A stretch of DNA of 30,671 nt from JAZDKP01 sp043802925 (GTDB lineage Bacteria; Fibrobacterota; OXYB2-FULL-49-7; JAEUSG01): NCBI GenBank assembly GCA_043802925.1, contig JAZDKP010000129.1, positions 1 through 30,671 of the forward strand. The letters are read 5' to 3'. The notes under the pieces were generated by a model. That model did not search any database. It had not been told where the DNA came from and saw only the letters and a list, made by a program, of their open reading frames with translations. Each line of letters starts with the position of its first letter. The stretch's first letter is position 1. Position numbers and translations under genes: made by a program. Shown here in pieces: positions 21,461-30,039 of this stretch.

Positions 21461-22642
21461 ATGGAAAAAAGAGTTACGGGTCATTATAAAACAACCACAA
21501 CTTCCGGTGAAGTTGTCAATGCCTTTATTCCAAACCCGCTTCCGCCAATGCCGTTGCTTGTGTTGACCTCCGAACTTCAGTGGAAGCTTGACAAGGCCAA
21601 CCTTGCTCTCGGTCGCTTGGACAGTATCAGCACACTGCTTCCAGACATTTCTTTGTTCCTTTACATGTATGTGCGTAAAGAGGCGGTCCTTTCATCTCGC
21701 ATCGAAGGAACGCAGTCATCCCTTTCAGATTTACTATTGTTTGAGCTGGATGAAACGCCAGGAGTCCCGGTGGATGATGTCAAAGAGGTCTCCAATTATG
21801 TTGCAGCCATGGAAAAAGGACTGGAGCTGCTGCACGGAGGCTTGCCTCTCTGCGGCCGGGTGCTCAGAGAAATTCACGCCATACTTCTTTCATCCGGCCG
21901 CGGTATGGCCAAACAACCGGGCGAATACAGACGGTCGCAGAATTGGCTGGGGGATACCCGGCCCGGTAACGCACGGTTCGTTCCCGCACCCCCGGACGAA
22001 GTCCCGGCCCTCATGGCAGACCTGGAAAAATTCATTCATGAAAGCGGATACCAGACACCGGTTCTGATTAAAGCGGCCCTCGCCCATGTCCAGTTCGAAA
22101 CAATCCATCCTTTTCTTGATGGAAATGGAAGGCTCGGACGGATGCTGATAACCCTGCTGCTATACTCGGAGGGCGTGTTACGGGAGCCGCTTCTGTATTT
22201 GAGTCTGTATTTCAAGGCAAATCGGACTCAATATTATGAGCTGCTGCAAAGAGTACGGACGGAAGGTGATTGGGAGGCCTGGATTGAGTTTTTTGCAGAA
22301 GCTGTCGAGAAAACAGCGGAACAGGCCGTGGCCACTACCCGGAATCTTCTAAAACTTGCTGAAAACGACAGGGAACGAATTCGCGAACTTCGGCGTGTCT
22401 CGGGGACGGTCATGCAGGTGCACCATGCAATGCAGGTCAAACCGATTAACACCATTCAAAAAGTCAGCGCAATGACAGGGCTGACACAAATGACAGTGAC
22501 CGCGGCGCTTAAGACTCTGGAAAAACTTGGTATCGTCAATGAAATTACAGGCAAGAAACGCCACAGACATTATTCATATGAAAGCTATATCAAAGAATTA
22601 AGCGCTGGAATCGATGTGCCTTTGATTGCAAATGGTAAATAA
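21461..22642 (+). CDS. Fic-family AMP transferase with C-terminal winged helix
   Basis: 393 residues. The Fic motif HPFLDGNGRLGR (216-227) is complete: His216 is the catalytic base and Asp220 binds metal, so it should transfer AMP (or a similar group) from ATP to a protein hydroxyl. An inhibitory motif S-x-x-x-E-G lies before it (Ser78, Glu82, Gly83 in SSRIEG), making it a class II, self-inhibited Fic. A winged helix-turn-helix is at about 330-372 (TIQKVSAMTGLTQMTVTAALKTLEKLGIVNEI). I chose ATG 21461, ten bases after GGAAGG; ATG 21452 is one base after it. No antitoxin gene is adjacent. AT-rich upstream DNA and codon use suggest transfer. Confidence 0.92.
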   Translation: MEKRVTGHYKTTTTSGEVVNAFIPNPLPPMPLLVLTSELQWKLDKANLALGRLDSISTLLPDISLFLYMYVRKEAVLSSRIEGTQSSLSDLLLFELDETPGVPVDDVKEVSNYVAAMEKGLELLHGGLPLCGRVLREIHAILLSSGRGMAKQPGEYRRSQNWLGDTRPGNARFVPAPPDEVPALMADLEKFIHESGYQTPVLIKAALAHVQFETIHPFLDGNGRLGRMLITLLLYSEGVLREPLLYLSLYFKANRTQYYELLQRVRTEGDWEAWIEFFAEAVEKTAEQAVATTRNLLKLAENDRERIRELRRVSGTVMQVHHAMQVKPINTIQKVSAMTGLTQMTVTAALKTLEKLGIVNEITGKKRHRHYSYESYIKELSAGIDVPLIANGK

Positions 22643-22677
22643 ATCCAAGTTCATACGAGGATAACAATAACAGGTAT

Positions 22678-23061
22678 TTACACCAGCGCGAATTTCTGGC
22701 GCATGTAGCCCGGCAAAGCGCGGTTGCGGAAGAGGCTCTTGGCCTTCAGTTCCTCGCGAATCTCGTTCATCCGCCCGTTTATCTTGTCCATCATCCACTG
22801 ATCCTTTTCCGTGATTTCTCGAATCAGCGTGACGAGGGCGGTGTATTTGTCCTTCAGGGATGACGGAAGCGCGGAGAGGTCAATGGAGGAAAGGGACGGG
22901 AGCGCGGCGATTTCGGAGAGAAGGGCCGCACGCTTATCCAGGAGGGCGTTTACCTGTTCGATGGCCGTCGCGGTTTTGAGCGTGCTCCAGTCAGAAAGCG
23001 CGCGGACCGCCTGGTATTTTTCCGTGAGCGCGGCGATAAGCGTTTGGGCGCTTTGATCCAT
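22678..23061 (-). CDS. FliT/FlgN-like flagellar export chaperone (putative)
   Basis: 127 residues, predicted almost wholly helical (SAQTLIAALTEKYQAVRALSDWSTLK..., LLDKRAALLSEIAAL, LIREITEKDQWMMDKINGRMNEIREELKAK). It is the third gene after fliD and fliS, starting three bases after the fliS stop. In many flagellar clusters that place belongs to FliT, the FliD chaperone, and the size and helical layout agree. Sequence is too diverged for a sure call; another type III chaperone such as FlgN is possible. It converges on the Fic gene across 35 bases with no visible terminator. Confidence 0.65.
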   Translation of the reverse strand: MDQSAQTLIAALTEKYQAVRALSDWSTLKTATAIEQVNALLDKRAALLSEIAALPSLSSIDLSALPSSLKDKYTALVTLIREITEKDQWMMDKINGRMNEIREELKAKSLFRNRALPGYMRQKFALV

Positions 23062-23064
23062 GGT

Positions 23065-23508
23065 TCACCCGACAAGGCGCAGCGCGGGCTGCAGGGTTCC
23101 CTCGGCCACGGCCAGGGACGGGGCTTTTTCCTTGCGCACCTTCTCGATGGCCACAAGCCACGCTTCGCGCAGGCTTTTGAGATGGCGTAAAACTTCATCA
23201 ATCATGGCCGTGCTCTGCTTGACATTGGCTTCAGAGAGGCGCCAGTTGAAATAGTCATACAGCGAGAAAAGCCGCTTGGCGAACGCACCGCCTTTTTCCA
23301 TATTGAGCGCGATCATGAGTTCGGTGATGGCGTCCTGTGCTTTGTAGAGCTTTTTCGCCTTTTCCACGGGTTTCTTCTGCTCCATGAGTTCTTTGGCCTG
23401 GACGCAGGACTTGATGGCCACATCGTAGCAGATGATGATGAGCCGGCCCTGGTCCGTGGTGTTGACGTTGGCGGTCTTGTAGCTGGTGTAGGCGGTGTTG
23501 GGGTTCAT
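23065..23508 (-). CDS. fliS: flagellin export chaperone FliS
   Basis: 147 residues. The N-terminus MNPNTAYTSYKTANVNTTDQGRLIIICYDVAIKSC is typical of FliS (YxxxxVxTAxxxxLIxMLYDGAI pattern), followed by four-helix-bundle segments (KLYKAQDAITELMIALNMEKGG, FAKRLFSLYDYFNWRLSEANVK). FliS binds the C-terminal end of flagellin, prevents its assembly in the cytoplasm and aids secretion. It is some 20 residues longer than usual at the C-terminus. GAGGTG precedes the ATG. It lies 23 bases after fliD and 3 bases before the FliT-like gene. Confidence 0.93.
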   Translation of the reverse strand: MNPNTAYTSYKTANVNTTDQGRLIIICYDVAIKSCVQAKELMEQKKPVEKAKKLYKAQDAITELMIALNMEKGGAFAKRLFSLYDYFNWRLSEANVKQSTAMIDEVLRHLKSLREAWLVAIEKVRKEKAPSLAVAEGTLQPALRLVG

Positions 23509-23531
23509 GCGTCACCTCGTTATGGGTAGTG

Positions 23532-25589
23532 TTACCGTAATGCCGATTGCATTTGCGCACTCTGGCTCTGGAGGCGCGACATGGTCTGTTCCATCGCCGA
23601 GTACTCGACCTTCAGTTTGTTCTCGTAACGCGTCACCCGGTCCTCTTCGTCCGCAATCTTGGTGTCATAATCCTTGATCTGGGTCTCGATGGTCTTGGTG
23701 CGCTGCGAAATATAACCGTCGTAGGTATCCGTGATCTTTTTGATGTAATCGCCGAGTTCGAGGCCCAGCCCCTTGGAGAAGGTGAGGACCGTATTGCCCG
23801 TGGCGGGCACGGTCACGGCGAGCCCCTTGGCCGCGCCGTCTTCTTTGACGCGCAGAATATTCGCCTCACGCACGGCCGCGTATGTGGCCACCACGTTGTC
23901 ATCGCGGTCCAGCCGGGAAATGGTGTTCGCATCCGAATCGACCCGGTACCGGCCGGACTTGGTGTCCACCGTGGAGGCGCCGTACTGGAAGTTGGCGTCC
24001 TCGGTTTCGCCGGTCATGACAAAGAGCTTTTTCACGTTTTCATAATCGGACAGCATGGCTTTTTTGAATTTGTCGGCATCGACCTTGTATTCCCCGGTGT
24101 ACTGGTCGATGGTCACGCCCACGCTGGCCACGGAGGTATACCTGGCGCCCTTGAGTTCCTCGTGCTGGCGCGTCAGGATGTTCCTGAGCTCGCTTTTAAG
24201 GCGGCCGACCGTGGAGTCACCGGCCAGGGGTCCGCTTTCGATTTTGTCGGTCTTTTTCTGCGTGGACGGGTCGTCGCTCTTGGCCTGGGTGACTTTGACC
24301 TTGGACTGTTCGTCAATGTACTTGGTGACCGGGTTGAAGGAGTCCACGAATTCCTGGACGTTCTTGACCATGGCGTCGTAATCGCGGTCGATGGTGGCGG
24401 TCACGCTTTCGGTGAGGTCCGCCTTTTTCATTTTTACGGTCACGCCCTCGATGGCGTCGTCCGCGGTGTTGGTGGCGGACTTGAGGTAGAGGCCGTCCAC
24501 GTTGAAAAAGGCGTCGAGTCCGGTCTGGAGGATGCCGTTCTTGCCGGCCGTATTGACGTTCATGGTCCCGCCGAAATCGAGGCTCCCGCCGCCCTCGTTG
24601 TTGGCCGTGATGTTGATTGAAAGCGCGCTTTTACCTTCGTTTTTATCCGTGACGAGAATCCGGCCCGCGGCGTCGACCGAGGCCGTGACCATGCCGTTGA
24701 ATGCGGATTCAATTTCTTTGAGCAAGTCACCCACAGTCTGCGTGGCTGCGTCACCCAGGATGAACTGGCGCGCCCGGAGCGTATTGCCGTTGCGGTCCGT
24801 GCCCTGGATGGTGATGGTGTCGTTTTGCGTGACAGCCGAGCCGTCAATGGCGGAGATGAGCGTGGCGGCCGTGATGGCCGGGCCGCCGCTGGTGTTGGTC
24901 ACCGCGGTTTGCATCACCTGGGCCGCGTTGCCTTTGTTGCCCAACGCGTTGAGCACGCCCAGGTCCTGCAGGACCGTGTTCACGCTTTCGGTGTAGGAGG
25001 CACCCTGCGAGCCGGTGTCCTTGCTGGTGAGGACCATGGAGTATTCAGTGGCTGAAAATTTGATGATGGACGCGGAAATGCCGATGTTGGCCGCGCCGTT
25101 GATTTTATTGGCCACGTCCTTGAGCGAATCCGTGGCCCCGATGGTGATGGCCACGTCCGTGGCCGCGGAATTTGTCTTTTTATATTCCGCAGTGACATTG
25201 ACTTTGAATTCGCCCGAAATCCCGAGCGCCGCGAGCTGCGACGCATAGGTTTTGGACATTATCTTTTCGCTTTTGGCGGTCTGGAAAACCTGGATGGCGA
25301 ACGTGCCGGGGTTGCCGTTGTCGCGGCCTTCGACCGTGAGGATGTCCTCGTTGGAGGATGCGACCTGGAATTTGTCGAAAAGGTCGGCTTCACTCAGGGT
25401 CTCGCCTTTTGTCTTGAGCGTGGTCAGGTCGGACTTGAGCGTGCCCCAGGAGGAGAGCGTCAGGTTGAAGCTTTCCTGCTTTTTTTCGAGCCGGGTCACA
25501 GTGAGTCGTTCGAGCGCGACCAGCTGGTTTATAATGGAAGAGGTATCAAGCCCGGAGGCGAGACCGCCAACCGACATTCCACCTGCCAT
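23532..25589 (-). CDS. fliD: flagellar filament cap protein FliD (hook-associated protein 2)
   Basis: 685 residues. The N-terminal D0/D1 part (MSVGGLASGLDTSSIINQLVALERLTVTRLEKKQESF..., SSWGTLKSDLTTLK) and the C-terminal coiled coil (YISQRTKTIETQIKDYDTKIADEEDRVTRYENKLKVEYSAMEQTMSRLQSQSAQMQSAL) are diagnostic. The middle holds variable beta-rich D2/D3 domains. FliD sits at the filament tip and folds exported flagellin. I chose ATG at 25589-25587 (MAGGMSVGG), with GGGAG six bases upstream; an in-frame ATG six codons earlier lacks a site. A sigma-28-type promoter lies 38 bases upstream. It is the first gene of the fliD-fliS-fliT-like operon. Confidence 0.95.
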   Translation of the reverse strand: MAGGMSVGGLASGLDTSSIINQLVALERLTVTRLEKKQESFNLTLSSWGTLKSDLTTLKTKGETLSEADLFDKFQVASSNEDILTVEGRDNGNPGTFAIQVFQTAKSEKIMSKTYASQLAALGISGEFKVNVTAEYKKTNSAATDVAITIGATDSLKDVANKINGAANIGISASIIKFSATEYSMVLTSKDTGSQGASYTESVNTVLQDLGVLNALGNKGNAAQVMQTAVTNTSGGPAITAATLISAIDGSAVTQNDTITIQGTDRNGNTLRARQFILGDAATQTVGDLLKEIESAFNGMVTASVDAAGRILVTDKNEGKSALSINITANNEGGGSLDFGGTMNVNTAGKNGILQTGLDAFFNVDGLYLKSATNTADDAIEGVTVKMKKADLTESVTATIDRDYDAMVKNVQEFVDSFNPVTKYIDEQSKVKVTQAKSDDPSTQKKTDKIESGPLAGDSTVGRLKSELRNILTRQHEELKGARYTSVASVGVTIDQYTGEYKVDADKFKKAMLSDYENVKKLFVMTGETEDANFQYGASTVDTKSGRYRVDSDANTISRLDRDDNVVATYAAVREANILRVKEDGAAKGLAVTVPATGNTVLTFSKGLGLELGDYIKKITDTYDGYISQRTKTIETQIKDYDTKIADEEDRVTRYENKLKVEYSAMEQTMSRLQSQSAQMQSALR

Positions 25590-25626
25590 AATTGCTCCCT
25601 TTCCCAAAATGGAAGATTACATTTCT

Positions 25627-25653
25627 TTATCGACATTCAACCTGAAATTCTTA
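25627..25653 (-). promoter_or_regulatory. sigma-28 (FliA)-type promoter of the fliD operon
   Basis: On the minus strand TAAG (25653-25650), exactly 15 bases, then GTCGATAA (25634-25627). The consensus is TAAA-N15-GCCGATAA, so eleven... ten of twelve positions match with the exact spacer. It lies 38 bases before the fliD ATG, in the right orientation for a late flagellar operon. Confidence 0.75.
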
Positions 25654-25701
25654 ATGATTTTTATCTCCCTTCATATAATTACAATATTATTTTATTACAT
25701 T

Positions 25702-26316
25702 ATGCCGATAGTTCAAATCCATCAAAAGAACCCACAGGAAAGGCTTATTCACAAAGCCGCTCAAATCATTGATAATGGTGGTGTTATAGCATATCCTTCA
25801 GATACGAGCTATGCCCTGGCCGCAGACATTTTCAATAAGAAAGCAGTAGAAAGATTATATAATATCAAAAGAACAGATAAAAAACAGCTCTTTAGTTGTA
25901 TTTGCTATGATTATTCAAAAATAAGCGAATATGCATTTGTTTCTACGACCGCCTACCGAATCATGAACCGCCATTTGCCGGGTCCGTATACTTTCATCCT
26001 CAAGGGAAAGTCCATTTTTCCAAAAATAACGCTGTCAAAGCGGAAAACAATCGGTATCCGGATGCCGGACTCCAATATCGTAAAAGCACTTTATGCGGCC
26101 TGCGCCCACCCCTTTCTTTCATGCGGCATCCGCATCGACACGGACGATGTGCTGAATGATCCGGAGACCATCGAAACGCGCATTGGCCACGCGGTTGACA
26201 TGGTTATCGACGGCGGCGAAATATCCTACGCGCCCTCCAGCGTCATCAGTCTCGAAAACGAAATTCCCGTTATTCTCCGCGAAGGAAGCGGGGACGTCTC
26301 GGAGCTGACGTCATGA
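25702..26316 (+). CDS. yciO: YciO-type protein of the Sua5/YrdC family
   Basis: 204 residues. The pattern closely follows E. coli YciO: IHQKNPQERLIHKAAQIIDNGGVIAYPSDTSYALAADI, NIKRTDKKQLFSCICYDYSKISEYAFVSTTAYRIMNRHLPGPYTFILKG, KRKTIGIRMPD and PVILREGSGDV. The family binds RNA and nucleotides; TsaC/Sua5 relatives make threonylcarbamoyl-adenylate for t6A, while YciO is reported to have a different or weaker activity. The start ATG 25702 lacks a ribosome-binding site; the frame is open upstream through antisense fliD. The first 75 codons are AT-rich with AGA and TTA codons, then composition shifts to that of the neighbours. It overlaps mazG as ATGA. Confidence 0.9.
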   Translation: MPIVQIHQKNPQERLIHKAAQIIDNGGVIAYPSDTSYALAADIFNKKAVERLYNIKRTDKKQLFSCICYDYSKISEYAFVSTTAYRIMNRHLPGPYTFILKGKSIFPKITLSKRKTIGIRMPDSNIVKALYAACAHPFLSCGIRIDTDDVLNDPETIETRIGHAVDMVIDGGEISYAPSSVISLENEIPVILREGSGDVSELTS

Positions 26317-27131
26317 GCGTCTCTTCGGCTGGAAAAGAAGGAACGGTCCTGTCCCTCGAAAAAGAAATCACCCGGCTTACCGGCATCATGACCCGGCTGC
26401 GTTCGCCCAACGGTTGCCCCTGGGACCGCGAGCAGACGCATGCGTCACTGCTCAAATGCCTCATTGAGGAATGTTTTGAATTCTACGAGGCGGCCCTGGA
26501 AAAGGACGCCCCGAAGATGTGCGAGGAACTCGGGGACCTCCTGCTCCAGATTGTCTTCCATTGTCAGCTGGCACGTGAGGCCGGACAATTTGACCTCGCG
26601 GAGGTTTGCGCCGTCCTTTCCGATAAATTGACGCGGAGGCACCCGCATGTGTTCGGTGAAACGCGCGTGCACGACAGCGATGAGGTGGTCACGAACTGGG
26701 AGGCCATCAAGCGGAAGGAAAAAGGGAATATAGGAAGAAAATCGCGTCTTGACGGTATTCCTGCGGCCATGCCCGCCATGCTCAAAGCGCTGAAAATCCA
26801 AAAGCGGGCTGCCAAGGCCGGCTTTGACTGGCCCGAAGCCGCGCCTATTTTCGATAAAATTGCGGAAGAAACAGCGGAGCTTAAAGCAGAGGTGGCCGGA
26901 AAGGATCCGGAACGGATGACGGAAGAGTTGGGTGACCTTCTTTTCTCTGTCGTTAACCTGGCGCGCCGGCTTTCGGTGGATCCCGAAGAGGCCCTTTACC
27001 GCACCAACGCCAAGTTCAACCGGCGTTTTCGTGACATCGAGACTGCGCTTGAGAAAGAAGGAAAGCGCATGGAGGACCTTCCCCTGGCCGACCTGGACCG
27101 CTACTGGGACGCGGCTAAAAAGCGGCATTGA
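26313..27131 (+). CDS. mazG: MazG, nucleoside triphosphate pyrophosphohydrolase
   Basis: 272 residues, full two-domain MazG. The first domain has LRSPNGCPWDREQTHASL, LIEECFEFYEA and EELGDLLLQIVFH; the second has KAGFDWPEAAPIFDKIAEETAELKAEV and EELGDLLFSVVNLARRL. Each EExxE...ExxD set binds Mg ions. The enzyme cleaves NTPs and dNTPs to NMP and pyrophosphate, cleaning non-standard nucleotides and, in E. coli, lowering ppGpp effects under starvation. It starts with an ATGA overlap with yciO. There are about ten extra residues before the usual start. The FecR-barrel gene starts 41 bases downstream. Confidence 0.96.
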   Translation: MSVSSAGKEGTVLSLEKEITRLTGIMTRLRSPNGCPWDREQTHASLLKCLIEECFEFYEAALEKDAPKMCEELGDLLLQIVFHCQLAREAGQFDLAEVCAVLSDKLTRRHPHVFGETRVHDSDEVVTNWEAIKRKEKGNIGRKSRLDGIPAAMPAMLKALKIQKRAAKAGFDWPEAAPIFDKIAEETAELKAEVAGKDPERMTEELGDLLFSVVNLARRLSVDPEEALYRTNAKFNRRFRDIETALEKEGKRMEDLPLADLDRYWDAAKKRH

Positions 27132-27172
27132 AAAAGGGGCGGAAAGAGGCTTATATTCCTTTTGAAGGAACC

Positions 27173-29344
27173 ATGAAGTCACTGATATTCCCTGTCCTCC
27201 TCTCAGCGGCCCTGGCCGCGGCGGCCTCCTTTTCCATCAAGGTGACCCGGGTGGACGGCAGCGCGCAAATCAAAAGCGAAGGCAGCCGCCAGTGGGATCC
27301 GCTCAAGTCTGAGACAGACTTGTACGATAACGACGTGCTTCAGACTTCGTTCAAGTCCAATTGTGAAATCCGCATCCAGAACGACAATATCCTCTTCATG
27401 GGCGCCAACAGTCGGCTCCTCGTCAACTTTGTCGAAAAGGCCGGCGGTGATTTTGAAGTCTCCATTACCCTTTTTTCCGGGTCGGTCTATTCCAACATCT
27501 CCGGTGCGCTCGGGTATGTGGTCTATTCCACCACGGCCACAGGACGCGCAGGCAAGGCCAGCTTCAACACCACGGTAGACGAGGCCACGGGTATTACGGC
27601 CTTCCACATCTTCAAGGGCGATGTCACGGTCAGCAATCTCTCGGTGCAGGGCGACCAGCCGCTCCGGTCGGGCGAAACCTCCACGATTGCGCCCGGCGCA
27701 CAGCCCGCGCCTCCGCGCCGGATCTCCAGCAAGCAGATGTCGGTGCTCACCCGGTTCTACGGCTCCGAGTTCATCAACAAGGAAATCGAGCGCACGGGTC
27801 TTGAAATGGAAAAAAGCCCGGTGGCCGAGTCCCTGGCGCCGGTTGAGGCGCGCGAGGAGCAGATCAAGCCCAATACCGCGGCCGGGGCCGCGAAGCAGCC
27901 GCAGAGCATCAAGCTCTTTAACAAGGATGAAATCTTACGGAAAATTGAGGAAGACAAGGAAAATTTTCAGCGTATGTACAGGAAGTTGACCCCCTATGAC
28001 CCGCTCCTCGACTACTCGTACCGTGTTGCGGCCCTCTATTCCATGCACAATTACAACGGCACGGGCTACGGCGATGCCTTTGTCCGGCCCGGCTTCTTCT
28101 CCAAGCGGGCGAGCCTTGTCCTGAACCTGCCCGTGACCGCGGACTCACTGGGCGCCATGTCCATGAATGCATCGGGCGCCCGCGGCCTGCTCGATAAAAT
28201 CTACAGCGCGGATTTCCGGTACAAGCAGAGCTTTGTGCATCTCGGCGACATCGACGGCCTGACGTTTGGCCGGGGCCTGGCCCTGCGCGAGTACTCCAAT
28301 CGCGTGTACAACGACAATGTCCGCAACCTCGGCCTCTTCGCGCACTACCAGGGATACTACAACAGCGTGGATTTTTTCACTTCTTCCATTGCGGATTTTC
28401 ACCTGCTCGGATTCCAATACAGATCCATCGACACCACCGGCGGCTTCGGCGTGGCCTTTGTCCGGGAAAACAGCCAGGCGCTGGACCTCAACAACTCCGA
28501 TTTCGGGTTCCGTAGCGGCGGCCACCCCTTGCCGTCCGGCGTGCCTGCGGATTCCTTTGCCTCCTCCGGCGCGGTCTCGTTCGGTCAGTTCGACTTTTCG
28601 GTCTATGTCTTTAATGTCAAGCCCATTCGCGTCGAACTCTACGGCGAATTCTGCGGCCTTTTTCTGGGTGACAACTATGGCAATCTGAAAGGGTACAGCC
28701 TCTCGCTGCCGGGCGGTGAAGTCACCTGGGGCCGCGTACTCGGCCGGGTTGAGGCGTTCATCAGCAAGAACACCTTTCCACGCGGCTTTTTCGGTCCCTT
28801 TTACGAGGACAACCTGTTTATGCTGCGGCGCGACAGCACCGGCGCCGTCACAGGACGGCAGGTGCTCGTGTCCGCGCTCCAGAAAGAAAACACGGCCATC
28901 GGCCTTAATGCCGGGCTCCATGGCACGCCCCTGCGCGGGCTCACTGTGGGCGCGGACTTTGAAAGCATCCTGCTCCATTACGGCGGGGTCGACACGTCGA
29001 TGGGCGCCTCGGGCCGTGCGGGCCAACGGCCCAAGGTTGACGGCAACAACAACGGGTTGCTTGACTTCCGAATCAATGTGGGCAAAGGGCTGAACAAGCA
29101 CCTGCCCTGGCTCGAGGCCCACTACCGCATCGCGGCGGGCGGGTATTACGCGGGCAAGGCCTTTTCGCCCCTCATCCCCAATCCCTTCACTTCCTACGGC
29201 GTGACGGCGCAGGGCTTTTTCATCGGCCGGCTGACCGCTTCGTTCGGCTGGGAGGCTTTTTATTACGACCATAACGGTGACAACCGCGCGACCGCGGACG
29301 AAAAGGTGACCGGCTTTACCGCGGCTCTTGGCGCGGGGTTCTGA
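27173..29344 (+). CDS. FecR-domain protein fused to a predicted outer-membrane beta-barrel
   Basis: 723 residues. A signal peptide (MKSLIFPVLLSAALAAAAS) is followed by a FecR-like domain at about 20-165: VTRVDGSAQIKSEGSRQWDPLKSETDLYDNDVLQTSFKSNCEIRIQN, NSRLLV, LFSGSVYSNI and HIFKGDVTVSN. A charged linker (170-275) leads to a long beta-rich region with alternating aromatic strands (FRYKQSFVHLGDIDGLTFGRGLALREY, DFSVYVFNVKPIRVELYGEFCGLFLG) ending in Phe, the signature of an outer-membrane barrel. FecR normally relays signals to sigma factors across the inner membrane; here it is exported. GAAGGA just before ATG 27173 fixes the start; a TTG at 27128 in frame would spoil the signal peptide. Confidence 0.85.
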   Translation: MKSLIFPVLLSAALAAAASFSIKVTRVDGSAQIKSEGSRQWDPLKSETDLYDNDVLQTSFKSNCEIRIQNDNILFMGANSRLLVNFVEKAGGDFEVSITLFSGSVYSNISGALGYVVYSTTATGRAGKASFNTTVDEATGITAFHIFKGDVTVSNLSVQGDQPLRSGETSTIAPGAQPAPPRRISSKQMSVLTRFYGSEFINKEIERTGLEMEKSPVAESLAPVEAREEQIKPNTAAGAAKQPQSIKLFNKDEILRKIEEDKENFQRMYRKLTPYDPLLDYSYRVAALYSMHNYNGTGYGDAFVRPGFFSKRASLVLNLPVTADSLGAMSMNASGARGLLDKIYSADFRYKQSFVHLGDIDGLTFGRGLALREYSNRVYNDNVRNLGLFAHYQGYYNSVDFFTSSIADFHLLGFQYRSIDTTGGFGVAFVRENSQALDLNNSDFGFRSGGHPLPSGVPADSFASSGAVSFGQFDFSVYVFNVKPIRVELYGEFCGLFLGDNYGNLKGYSLSLPGGEVTWGRVLGRVEAFISKNTFPRGFFGPFYEDNLFMLRRDSTGAVTGRQVLVSALQKENTAIGLNAGLHGTPLRGLTVGADFESILLHYGGVDTSMGASGRAGQRPKVDGNNNGLLDFRINVGKGLNKHLPWLEAHYRIAAGGYYAGKAFSPLIPNPFTSYGVTAQGFFIGRLTASFGWEAFYYDHNGDNRATADEKVTGFTAALGAGF

Positions 29345-29358
29345 ATTGTTTTTGCTTC

Positions 29359-30039
29359 ATGCGGACCGTTCACACACTCGGCACGGTTGATTCGACCAAC
29401 ACCTGGACGCGGGAGGGCCTTCGCACGGGCCGGCTTACGGGCGCCGGGCTTGTGACGGCCGAACGGCAGATCGCGGGCCGTGGTCGCGGCGCAAACACCT
29501 GGGACTCGGACAACACGCACGGACTCTGGGCCACGCTCTTTTATACGCGTTGCGCCGAAAGGCCCTTTGACCTCATGGTGCGTGTTTCGCTTGCCGTCAC
29601 GGAGGCGCTCCGGGACTTCGGGGCCAAGGCGGGCATCAAGTGGCCCAATGACGTGGTTGTGGACAAACAAAAAATCTGCGGCATACTGGCCGAAGCGTTC
29701 GACGGCAATGTCATCGCCGGATTCGGCGTGAACCTGCGGCAGGTGGAAACCGATTTTCACCCGGACCTTGCGGTGGTGGCGGTCTCCTTGCGGATACTGA
29801 CAGGAAAGACGATTTCGAACGACGTGTTCCTGGAATGTTTCTTACGGTACTACGATGCGGATATGGATGCGGAGGCGCGTTTTAAACGCTACCTTGGCCT
29901 GCTGGCCGTTACCGGGGAACGGATGCGTGTCAATGAACGCACGGTGCGGGTCCGGGGCGTGAGTCGCGACGGCGGACTCCTTGTAGAAGATCAATACGGA
30001 AAAGAAGAGAAAATCATGAGCGGGACGTTGCGATGGTAA
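29359..30039 (+). CDS. birA: biotin-protein ligase, short form without DNA-binding domain
   Basis: 226 residues. VDSTNTWTREG opens the ligase domain, GRGRGANTW is the biotinyl-AMP-binding loop (usually GRGRRGRxW), KWPNDV and KICGILAEAF follow, then GFGVNL. It joins biotin to the acceptor Lys of carboxylases through biotinyl-AMP. There is no N-terminal helix-turn-helix, so unlike E. coli BirA it cannot repress the biotin operon. A short C-terminal SH3-like part is present (RVNERTVRVRGVSRDGGLLVED). No ribosome-binding site is visible; it starts 14 bases after the FecR-barrel stop, so translation may be coupled. It overlaps coaX by seven bases. Confidence 0.95.
   Translation: MRTVHTLGTVDSTNTWTREGLRTGRLTGAGLVTAERQIAGRGRGANTWDSDNTHGLWATLFYTRCAERPFDLMVRVSLAVTEALRDFGAKAGIKWPNDVVVDKQKICGILAEAFDGNVIAGFGVNLRQVETDFHPDLAVVAVSLRILTGKTISNDVFLECFLRYYDADMDAEARFKRYLGLLAVTGERMRVNERTVRVRGVSRDGGLLVEDQYGKEEKIMSGTLRW

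Noticed and set aside
21461..22642. Classical two-gene Fic toxin-antitoxin locus
   Set aside because: The inhibitory motif is inside the Fic protein itself and no small antitoxin gene is adjacent.
23547..24620. Plus-strand open frame (357 codons) opposite fliD
   Set aside because: Low-complexity Gly/His/Val sequence typical of an antisense shadow of a GC-rich gene; fliD itself is certain.
28145..29272. Long minus-strand open frame (375 codons) opposite the FecR-barrel gene
   Set aside because: Composition-driven shadow; the plus-strand frame carries a signal peptide, a FecR-like domain and a barrel-type end.
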